In this document: one piece after another, positions 49,052-57,350 of the stretch
How the letters are laid out: each line of letters starts with the position of its first letter
Position numbering within the stretch: position 1 is the first letter of the stretch
From: a virus
DNA length: 58,669 nt
Direction: 5' to 3' (one strand)
IMG/VR virus record: IMGVR_UViG_3300042392_001665
Span: 1 to 58,669 of that record
Notes under the pieces: model-generated
The model's input: only the letters and a program-made list of their open reading frames with translations
Told to the model about the DNA's origin: nothing
Database searches by the model: none
Made by a program: the position numbers and the translations under genes

Positions 49052-50884
49052 ATGAGCAAAAAAATAGCATATACCAATAGAGATTTTGCTGGTTTAAGAC
49101 AGGACCTAGTAAACTTCACAAAAGAGTATTACCCTGATTTAATTCAGAATACTAATGACGCGTCCATATATTCAGTATTGTTGGATTTAAATGCTGCGAT
49201 TGCAGATAACCTTCATTTTCATATTGATAGAGTTTGGCAAGAAACTATGCTTGATTTTGCGCAACAAAAGCAGTCTTTATTTCATATAGCTAAAACTTAC
49301 GGGATTAGAATTCCCGGATCTAGACCTTCGGTTGCATTATGTGATTTCAGCATAAATGTACCAGCAAAGGGTGATAAGGACGATGAAAGATATGAGGGGA
49401 TCTTAAGAGCTGGAGCCCAAGTTTCTGGAGGAGGTCAAATATTTGAAACAATTTCTGATATTGACTTTTCAAATCCATTTAATGAAAAGGGTGAAACAAA
49501 TAGGTTAAAAATTCCAAACTTTGATAATAACAATAAATTAATTTCATATACTATTACAAAGAGAGAACCAGTGGTTAATGGAGTTACTAAAATATTCAGA
49601 AAAGCAATTAATCAAAGAGATCAAAAACCTTTTATGAAAATATTTTTACCAGAGAAAAACGTTCTTGGTGTTACAACAATTATCCATAAAGAAGGTACAT
49701 CATTTGCTGGTAACCCAACAAGTAGTGAATTCATTACAGAACAAAATAAATGGTATGAAGTACAATCTCTAGTACAGGATAAAGTTTTTGTTCCTAGTAA
49801 AACAGCCAATTCTGATAAAAAGAATTTTAAAGCTGGCGAATATGTTAAAGTTAATAACAAGTTTATTACAGAATATACACCAGAAGGTTATTTCTTTTTA
49901 ACTTTCGGTTCTGGTAATGTGGATCCATTAGACAATTTAGACAATTATATAACAAATAACTTAAAAGTTAATTTGTCCACATACTTGAATAACATGTCAT
50001 TAGGTGCAATACCAAAACAAGACACAACATTGTTTATCAAATATCGAATTGGTGGGGGTAAAGAAAGTAATCTAGGGGTTGGAGTTATTAATAACATAGA
50101 GAACATTGATTTTAGTATAAATGGTCCAAATCAGGTTGTAAACGAACAAGTTCTTCAATCTTTGGTTCTCACAAATATAACGCCAGCTGTTGGTGGATCA
50201 GATCAACCGGTATTAGAAGAACTTAGGGGAATGATAGCTTATAATTTTGCTGCTCAAAATAGAGCTGTAACATTAAATGATTATAAATCTATGATTGAAA
50301 CCATGCCATCAACATTTGGAGCACCAGCCAAAGTAAATGTGATGGAAGAAGATAATAAAGTGAGAATCAAACTATTATCATATGATGAAAATGGTAATTT
50401 AACAGATGTGGTATCTAATACTTTAAAACAAAACATTGTTTCTTATTTGTCTGAATTTAGAATGATTAATGATTACATTGATATTGTAAGTGGTGAGGTA
50501 ATCGACTTAGGATTACAAATAGATATACTTTTGGACAAGAATCAGAATCAGACAGAAGTTCTTAGAGAGGTTATTGGTGCCACAACAACATATTTTTCGA
50601 TTGATAAAAGAAAAATGGGAGATCCATTATTTGTTGGTGAATTAATGAAAGAAGTAAATAATGTTCCTGGTGTTGTTAACGTTATTGAAGTTAGGGTTTA
50701 TAATAAAATTGGTGGAGAATATTCATCATCTCAGGTTAGCCAAAGCTACAAAGATGCTGTTACTAAAGAAATTTCTCAAAGTAATATGACAGTATATATG
50801 AAGTCAAATCAAATATTTCAAATTAGATTCCCACAAAAAGATATACAAATTAGAGTTATAACCTTAGGAACGACTACATATTAA
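49052..50884 (+). CDS. 6: Baseplate wedge protein, T4 gp6-like (BPJ family)
   Basis: 610 residues (T4 gp6 is 660). Near the N-terminus YTNRDFAGLRQDLVNFTKEYYPD then DASIYSVLLDLNAAIADNLHFHIDRVWQE and QSLFHIAKTYGIRIPGSRP is the gp6/baseplate-J helical pattern. ALNDYKSMIETMPSTFGAPAKVNVMEE-like AVTLNDYKSMIETMPSTFG (~405) and ISYLSEFRMINDYIDIVSGEV (~465) mark the C-terminal wedge dimerisation part. gp6 forms the ring of the wedge. Coupled to gp25 and followed by a promoter motif and the 1268-residue gene. Confidence 0.85.
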   Translation: MSKKIAYTNRDFAGLRQDLVNFTKEYYPDLIQNTNDASIYSVLLDLNAAIADNLHFHIDRVWQETMLDFAQQKQSLFHIAKTYGIRIPGSRPSVALCDFSINVPAKGDKDDERYEGILRAGAQVSGGGQIFETISDIDFSNPFNEKGETNRLKIPNFDNNNKLISYTITKREPVVNGVTKIFRKAINQRDQKPFMKIFLPEKNVLGVTTIIHKEGTSFAGNPTSSEFITEQNKWYEVQSLVQDKVFVPSKTANSDKKNFKAGEYVKVNNKFITEYTPEGYFFLTFGSGNVDPLDNLDNYITNNLKVNLSTYLNNMSLGAIPKQDTTLFIKYRIGGGKESNLGVGVINNIENIDFSINGPNQVVNEQVLQSLVLTNITPAVGGSDQPVLEELRGMIAYNFAAQNRAVTLNDYKSMIETMPSTFGAPAKVNVMEEDNKVRIKLLSYDENGNLTDVVSNTLKQNIVSYLSEFRMINDYIDIVSGEVIDLGLQIDILLDKNQNQTEVLREVIGATTTYFSIDKRKMGDPLFVGELMKEVNNVPGVVNVIEVRVYNKIGGEYSSSQVSQSYKDAVTKEISQSNMTVYMKSNQIFQIRFPQKDIQIRVITLGTTTY

Positions 50885-50930
50885 CACATTTTTTGCTTAT
50901 CTTTTTCTTAATGGAAAACAGATGAGTTTC

Positions 50931-50938
50931 TATTTATA
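50931..50938 (+). promoter_or_regulatory. Late promoter-like TATTTATA
   Basis: TTTCTATTTATAGTTAATATG: the octamer ends 6 nt before the ATG of the 1268-residue gene, with the same CTATTTATAG as upstream of gp14. Confidence 0.6.
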
Positions 50939-50944
50939 GTTAAT

Positions 50945-53900
50945 ATGATTCAGAAGCACAGAATTAATACTCAATTACTGACGGATAAAAAGGTTGTTGT
51001 CGAGCTTAAACAGGATTTTGACCTATTGGAAATCCTTTCTTTAAAATTTACACAACAAGATGCCTATACATCATTATGTGCTGATTATGGGGTTGTTTGC
51101 GGTAGAATTTCAGTAAATAACGGGTTAGGTGTTCCAAATGCTAGGGTTTCAATACTTGTACCCCTAACAGATCAGGATGAGTTTGATCCTGTTGTTTCCG
51201 CATTATATCCATATAAATTATCAAACGATAAAAATGACGGCGGATATCGCTACAATTTATTACCAGCTAGAAAACAGCATGGTGGCCACGAACCTACCGG
51301 TACATTTTTTGATCAAACAGATATACTAAGTAGAGAAGAATACCTTGAGGTATTTGAAAAATATTACAAATATACAGCTAAAACAAATTCTTCAGGTGAT
51401 TTTATGATCTGGGGTGTTCCATTAGGAGAACAACAATTACACGTAGATGTTGATTTATCCGATATTGGATGTTTTTCATTGAGACCTGATGATTTTATAA
51501 GACAGGGTGTTGGTGTTGATTCATTTAAAAATTCGTATGCATTTAAAGCTTCTAACGATTTAGATTCATTACCACAAATTATATCTTTTGATAAAACTGT
51601 TGATGTATCTCCATTTTGGGGAAACATTGATTTATGTCAAATCGGAATAACAAGAACAGATTTTGATTTGTCTAACGAAGGGGTCAAAATAGAACCCAAA
51701 GCATATCTTTTAGGTTCATCATTTACAGAAGAAGGTAATAAGTCAGTTAATAAAAACTGTATGCCAAATGGTGGAATGGGTAATAAATGCAGTTTAATAA
51801 CCCAAGAAACAAAGGTTGAGGTTTTAAGATTTAGTAATCGAAATGATGCCAACGGCAAACCAATACTTGAATTTTATGAATTAGAAGAAGATGTTGATGA
51901 AAGTGGTTCGTTTGCTGTAACACTTCCAATGAATATGGAATATGTTTATACAAATGAATTTGGTGAAAATGAAGTTACAAACGATTCAAATAAAGGTGTG
52001 CCAACATCAGCATGTTATAGATTTAGAATTTCATCAAAAAATGAATCATTAGGTAGAGTTAGACAGATTGGGGCTTATTTAGTTCCAAATATTAGAGAAT
52101 ATGCAACAACGGCAGCTGAAATTGATAAATCATATACCTGGTCAACTAATTGGAATGATTACCCTATAGGTGCACTAAACGATAACATGATTTTTAAAAA
52201 TCTTAACGGTAGTTTTTACCCACAAGATTATTTTTATAGATTTAATTATAATAAAGTATATAGTATATCTTCATTTCTTAGTTCTTATGGGGCTGCAGAA
52301 CAGTTAGGTATACAACAAATCTCACCTAAAGCTGAAGAGGATTGTGAAAACAACTCATTAACATTACCAATTAATCATGCAACTAAAACTATTAGTTTTG
52401 GTATTTTTTTGGCGATTATTTTAAATACATTTGAAAGAATAACATATTATACACTTATTGCTGCAATACAGGTATTAATTATTCCTTTTCAAGCGTTATA
52501 TAATTGGCGAATATACTTAAGAGCTCTCGGTGTTACAATTATAGATTATTATCCATTTAGAGAAGGTGGTATTATTGATGTTGATAAAAAAGTTATTGAA
52601 CCATTGCAAAGATTTGGTACAGTTAGGTTAGGTATTGCAATATATCCAGAATGTGAAACATGTGATAACTTGGATTATAGCAATGACTTACCAGTATTAG
52701 ATCAAGATCCGGAAACAGTTTTTGTACAAGCAGCTAGTGGATCAGCACTCCCTGATAACTATATGACAACATATGGTTGTTCTGGTTATACAGATAGTGA
52801 TTCGTCGGTGACTAGATTATATTTCATAATTCCAGGAAGCACATGTACACCGGTAACTGGTTTAACACCAACATATATTGGATCATATAATGAATCAATA
52901 TTATTAAGTAATGGTGGAAGGTTTGTTGTTAAATTTACAAGTAGCGGCGGTAATACCGTGTTGAATTTAAATACTGAAACAATTAGTGGCCAAACCGTTT
53001 ATTATTTTGATGATATCAATCAAAAAAGTTTTGTTGGTGGAGCAACAACCCCAACTTCTCCAGTACAATATAAAATATTTGATTCACAAACATCATTAAC
53101 CGGAGGGTCTTCAAACAGTGGATTAAATAGTGAATTACAAGGTGGTTGTCAGCAATATGTTACAGTATACAAAGAATCAATTGTTGATGGAACTTATTGT
53201 ACATCAAACGCATCAACACCATATAGTGGATTAACATCTGCAGACATAACCCAAGGTACCGTTTGTGGTTCTGGTAAAATTGCAGTCGGTCAAGTTATTA
53301 AAGGTGTAAATAGTAACCCTTGCGGTACGTGTGGTACACATAGTGGATATTCTGAATTCAGATATGGTTTATTTACAATTATACCAGCAGCATCAATTTC
53401 CAATTGGGGAGATAATTTTGATGCAATTACAGAGTACGCCAGAAGAAAACTTGTTGCTAAAGTTTTTTGTGGTGGTATTGCAAATTATAAATTTATCGAT
53501 AACTGGTTAACCGGAGCATTATATATGTTTCCATTCAAAGCAAAAGTTAGATGGGACGACGAAGAAACACTAGATTTAAATGTTAGAAGAACAAAATATT
53601 GCCCAGACTTAGTTTATTTTAAAGCTGGGTCACCAGAAAATCCAGATAAAAGATTTTATTATAGATCTACATATTTTAATGGTACATCATTTAGTAGAAG
53701 TGACAGAGAAGGTTTAGGCCATCCAACAACTATTGTTGACCTAGGACCAAGAGATGAATTTATAAAAGAGATTTGTACAGATCCTTCATTAGATCCAAAC
53801 TGTTCGGTTATAAGAAGTATTGGACCAACATCATATCAAAATTTTAAAGAACTTTTTGGTTTATATATAAATTATAAATTAGATTATTTGGCGACAGATC

Positions 53901-54751
53901 AAAGTACAACTGGTAGTTATGAATCCTTTTTTGAAAATAACGGATATGGTTCATATGGTAGTATAATGAATGGAGATATCTTACAATTAATATCTATTAA
54001 TAATGAAGCGGGAATAGAAGAATTTGATTTACAAAACAGAAATTATGCAGTTTATACCCCACAAGTATTAGACGTGGAATCTTACCCAGGATTACTAAAC
54101 GGCGGTCCATTACCGATAAATTTTGTTTTAGATGACGGTGATGGCTACAGAGTAAGAGCTTGTTTAAATGAACCAGGTAGATTAACAGAATCTTCTCAGC
54201 AAGTTCCATTTTATTTATGGCAAAAAAATGGTACTGGGTTTGGTAGTGGTGTTAGCCAACATTGGGATTATGATAATATCGAGGTACAACCTTTACAAGG
54301 AATGACAAAAAATTATAAGTATGTTGGAGATAGCACACATAAATATATTTTATTCCCAATGACAAAACAATATAGTGGAGATACTTTTACATACGCCGGA
54401 ATATCATATGCTGATGTTATTGCAAATGTTGAAACAACAGGTACAACACATACAAACTACTCAAATCAAGAAGAAGGGTTTACTGTTCTTGAGATAGCAA
54501 CTGGAAGTGAAGATAACCCATTAACTGGAACATTATGGATAAGAACTGGTGAAACAGGAAACTGGGCATCAAAATCTTGGAATGATGATGTTGATTTTAT
54601 TCTAAAACCAACAACAGTAAATTATGATGGGACTAAACAAATATTATCTACACCATTCTTGTTTTACTTTGGTTTGAGACCGGGCAAGACTGCGGTTGAT
54701 AAATTTATACAAAGGTTTGGCCCTAAAGGTGCATTCCCATCTACTGATTAA
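50945..54751 (+). CDS. Very large baseplate-periphery protein (gp7 position), with carboxypeptidase-regulatory-like and hydrophobic segments
   Basis: 1268 residues in the T4 gp7 slot behind gp6. N-terminal VVCGRISVNNGLGVPNARVS then TNSSGDFMIWGVPLGEQQLH is a carboxypeptidase-regulatory/Ig-like fold (G-x-V-x-N…G-V-P-x-A-x-V…T-x-x-x-G-x-F). Around 480-530 a hydrophobic double stretch (ISFGIFLAIILNTFERITYY; TLIAAIQVLIIPFQALYNWR) reads like two membrane helices, odd for a virion protein. Residues ~590-830 are Cys-rich (CETCDN; CGSGKIAV; CGTCGTHSG). Later parts are beta-rich with aromatic residues. It could be a fibre network or sensor. Stop overlaps next ATG (TAATG). Confidence 0.6.
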   Translation: MIQKHRINTQLLTDKKVVVELKQDFDLLEILSLKFTQQDAYTSLCADYGVVCGRISVNNGLGVPNARVSILVPLTDQDEFDPVVSALYPYKLSNDKNDGGYRYNLLPARKQHGGHEPTGTFFDQTDILSREEYLEVFEKYYKYTAKTNSSGDFMIWGVPLGEQQLHVDVDLSDIGCFSLRPDDFIRQGVGVDSFKNSYAFKASNDLDSLPQIISFDKTVDVSPFWGNIDLCQIGITRTDFDLSNEGVKIEPKAYLLGSSFTEEGNKSVNKNCMPNGGMGNKCSLITQETKVEVLRFSNRNDANGKPILEFYELEEDVDESGSFAVTLPMNMEYVYTNEFGENEVTNDSNKGVPTSACYRFRISSKNESLGRVRQIGAYLVPNIREYATTAAEIDKSYTWSTNWNDYPIGALNDNMIFKNLNGSFYPQDYFYRFNYNKVYSISSFLSSYGAAEQLGIQQISPKAEEDCENNSLTLPINHATKTISFGIFLAIILNTFERITYYTLIAAIQVLIIPFQALYNWRIYLRALGVTIIDYYPFREGGIIDVDKKVIEPLQRFGTVRLGIAIYPECETCDNLDYSNDLPVLDQDPETVFVQAASGSALPDNYMTTYGCSGYTDSDSSVTRLYFIIPGSTCTPVTGLTPTYIGSYNESILLSNGGRFVVKFTSSGGNTVLNLNTETISGQTVYYFDDINQKSFVGGATTPTSPVQYKIFDSQTSLTGGSSNSGLNSELQGGCQQYVTVYKESIVDGTYCTSNASTPYSGLTSADITQGTVCGSGKIAVGQVIKGVNSNPCGTCGTHSGYSEFRYGLFTIIPAASISNWGDNFDAITEYARRKLVAKVFCGGIANYKFIDNWLTGALYMFPFKAKVRWDDEETLDLNVRRTKYCPDLVYFKAGSPENPDKRFYYRSTYFNGTSFSRSDREGLGHPTTIVDLGPRDEFIKEICTDPSLDPNCSVIRSIGPTSYQNFKELFGLYINYKLDYLATDQSTTGSYESFFENNGYGSYGSIMNGDILQLISINNEAGIEEFDLQNRNYAVYTPQVLDVESYPGLLNGGPLPINFVLDDGDGYRVRACLNEPGRLTESSQQVPFYLWQKNGTGFGSGVSQHWDYDNIEVQPLQGMTKNYKYVGDSTHKYILFPMTKQYSGDTFTYAGISYADVIANVETTGTTHTNYSNQEEGFTVLEIATGSEDNPLTGTLWIRTGETGNWASKSWNDDVDFILKPTTVNYDGTKQILSTPFLFYFGLRPGKTAVDKFIQRFGPKGAFPSTD

Positions 54752-56520
54752 TGGAAAAGAAAACTATCATATTACCAGGTTTAGAATATTATAAATCACC
54801 ATCTGTTGATTTAACAACTAGAATTTCATTAGATACTAATGAAGAACTATTAAGAGAAGGTGATAGGTCAATTATTTTGGATTTAGAACAACAATTTAGT
54901 GATGAAAGAAATGAAATTACAAAATATAAGATATATGGTAAAATAAGAATGATTTTTAGAAATATGTATGAGGGTGCTGCGGGTTATGGTAATTTGGAAG
55001 AATACTTAGCATTACGCGGAGATGGGTCTAATAATGTGTTTACTGGTTATTTACCATATGATGAGTTTGCGTTTATTAGAAGAGATACATATCGTGAAGA
55101 TATTAATATACCTTCAATTAGTGGGTCGACGTATGGAACATATACACCAACATTTTCATTACCGGTAAATTCCAGAAACAAACATCAGAACATATCTAAT
55201 ATGAATGCCCCATATCACAATTGGAATCTTCATTTAAGTTATGTTTATAGTGCCGATACTGAATATGATATGTCATATACATTAAGTGGTGCAACAAGTT
55301 ATTCATGTAATAATACAACTCAAATATGTTTTAAATCAAAAAATGGTATACCATGTAGAGTTGAAAGTAAAACAGGTTATTATAAACTTACAACACCAGT
55401 ACCACACGGTATTAATGAAGGTGAATATGTTATAATATCATCAGTATCGTCTATAAGTGGGAAAACATATTCTGTTTCGAGCTTAGGTGATAACAAATAT
55501 AACTCTTCAAAATATGTTATTAATTTAAATAAACAACAGTTTAGTGGATCAACAACATTACCAACACTTATTACAATAAAAAGATGTATTGATGAAAAAA
55601 ATATTAGTGGAACAACATCTTCATATTATGTACATAAACATAAAATATTAACTAAAGAAAAAGATTATATTTTAGATAAAGCTGGATTTGAATCTTCAAT
55701 ATTTGAAGATGAAAAAAAGTTATTATTAGAAAATAGCGCGGGTGTTAACGATTTTTTGGTAGAAAGAAATAGAGGTGAATCCCTAATATATGATTTTAGA
55801 GAACCGTTTGTCTTAAGTGGGTTAACAAATAATCTTGGTTATACACCAAGTGAAATATATGTTTCTGTTTTATTTAGAAATGGGTCTGGTTATTTTGAGT
55901 ACCCACCTAAAGTAGGATATAAATTTCATTTACATAATGAATGGATAGATAATCATTTCAGTGGCTCGACAAAATTAGAAACTGGTTTAACAGGAACTAA
56001 CTTCACTGTTAGTGGTACAACATTTACATCTGGTAATACTACACCAATAGGAACAATACTAACCGGTGCTTTTGTTGAATACAATGAAGTTGATTTAAAA
56101 GAAAGAATTATTTCAGAATCATTACATAAAATAGTAAATCCAGTAACTATTTTTGATCATGAACAAGATCAAAATGTCGTTGAGTTTAGTGGTGCAACAG
56201 CAAATAATAAAATGGGATTACTATATCAACCACATCATAGGGTTAAGTTAAGGCAACTATCCGAATATGTTGAAACATCAAATACAAAAAATATTGCTGA
56301 TCTTCCGGATAATGCTAAATATTTTCCAGAAGAGGGGTTATGGAAATGGAGAGATGTATTTGATCACGGGTTTATTGATGAAGACGGTAATGGTACAGAC
56401 TATCCTTTTGTAAATGGCCAACATTATGTTAAAACTGATTTAAACTTTTATTTTTTTAATGAAAGAGAATACAACAATAAATCTGATGGTTTTAAAGGGT
56501 TTGGTAATATAAATTGTTAA
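54751..56520 (+). CDS. Hypothetical baseplate or tail protein
   Basis: 589 residues. N-terminus PGLEYYKSPSVDLTTRISLDTNEELLREGDRS looks like an assembly arm; LPYDEFAFIRRDTYREDINIPS and PVNSRNKHQNISNMNAPYHNWNLHLSYVYS are rich in Asn and Tyr. Residues ~190-300 look like a beta domain with VPHGINEGEYVIISSVSSIS, a hyaluronate-like 'H-G-x-x-x-G-x-x-V-x-I' fibre motif. C-terminal PEEGLWKWRDVFDHGFIDEDGNG and YPFVNGQHYVKTDLNFYF. Probable T4 gp8-position protein; no homology is claimed. Coupled to neighbours on both sides. Confidence 0.6.
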   Translation: MEKKTIILPGLEYYKSPSVDLTTRISLDTNEELLREGDRSIILDLEQQFSDERNEITKYKIYGKIRMIFRNMYEGAAGYGNLEEYLALRGDGSNNVFTGYLPYDEFAFIRRDTYREDINIPSISGSTYGTYTPTFSLPVNSRNKHQNISNMNAPYHNWNLHLSYVYSADTEYDMSYTLSGATSYSCNNTTQICFKSKNGIPCRVESKTGYYKLTTPVPHGINEGEYVIISSVSSISGKTYSVSSLGDNKYNSSKYVINLNKQQFSGSTTLPTLITIKRCIDEKNISGTTSSYYVHKHKILTKEKDYILDKAGFESSIFEDEKKLLLENSAGVNDFLVERNRGESLIYDFREPFVLSGLTNNLGYTPSEIYVSVLFRNGSGYFEYPPKVGYKFHLHNEWIDNHFSGSTKLETGLTGTNFTVSGTTFTSGNTTPIGTILTGAFVEYNEVDLKERIISESLHKIVNPVTIFDHEQDQNVVEFSGATANNKMGLLYQPHHRVKLRQLSEYVETSNTKNIADLPDNAKYFPEEGLWKWRDVFDHGFIDEDGNGTDYPFVNGQHYVKTDLNFYFFNEREYNNKSDGFKGFGNINC

Positions 56521-56521
56521 A

Positions 56522-57349
56522 ATGAAAATATTATATAAAAATATTGATCAATCTTTGTTGTTTAATAAAGAAACAGAATTTAGAACAAATGCTGGATGGG
56601 AAGAGAATTTTTTAATCTATCAAGATCAGATTTTAAAAAGTATAATAAACCCAATTGAAAACTATGAGACAGTAAGATATATACATGAGCCATATAATGT
56701 AACAATTTCCGGAGTTCAAACATTACAATGTGATATTTGGTTTTACTTTAATTTTTTAAATAATTCTAACACATACACAAATGGTTTGGATTATAACTTA
56801 ATTGGAATTAGCCCCAAAGAAAATGCTAAGTTATTAAAACACACAGCAAATAGTTTTTTTAGACTAGAGTTTTATACAACACCATTTAGAGAAACTCAAA
56901 AATTGGTTTTTGCAAAAAACCTATCGATTCCGTTAGGCCAAAAAGTTTATGATATAAATTTAAAAGACAAAATTTTTGTACCGGTATTCAATGGCAACAA
57001 TTATAGAAATACAGAAAACATGTATATGTTTTGGTTTCCAGATAACACTGTTTATACTGGTACTACTTTTTATATGACAGCAAGATTTTTTAACGCTGAA
57101 GATGGCACAATTACTAGATTTTTAAATAGAGATCTAACGATAAATAATTCTGGGTTAGTTGACGGCACTAGAGTTGGGTTAGTTTCAAATCCTGTTAAAT
57201 TTTATGAAATGAATCCAAATGTCAGCACAAATCCTGAACAAAATGTTTATTATAGAGTGGTGTTTAAAAGACCCGAACATACATATGTGATAACAAGAGG
57301 ACTTGGTAATAATTGTGATTTTAGCGGTGGATATGCAATAAAACAATAA
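56522..57349 (+). CDS. Hypothetical tail protein
   Basis: 275 residues, beta-rich, with many aromatic residues and no Cys motif except one near the end. The start, LYKNIDQSLLFNKETEFRTNAG, and NVTISGVQTLQCDIWFYFNFLN, LDYNLIGISPKENAKLLKHTA suggest Ig-like sandwiches; the end is VFKRPEHTYVITRGLGNNCDFSGGY. It starts 1 nt after the upstream stop and ends 1 nt before the next start, so it is a member of the tail-fibre or baseplate operon. Not recognised. Confidence 0.6.
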   Translation: MKILYKNIDQSLLFNKETEFRTNAGWEENFLIYQDQILKSIINPIENYETVRYIHEPYNVTISGVQTLQCDIWFYFNFLNNSNTYTNGLDYNLIGISPKENAKLLKHTANSFFRLEFYTTPFRETQKLVFAKNLSIPLGQKVYDINLKDKIFVPVFNGNNYRNTENMYMFWFPDNTVYTGTTFYMTARFFNAEDGTITRFLNRDLTINNSGLVDGTRVGLVSNPVKFYEMNPNVSTNPEQNVYYRVVFKRPEHTYVITRGLGNNCDFSGGYAIKQ

Positions 57350-57350
57350 A

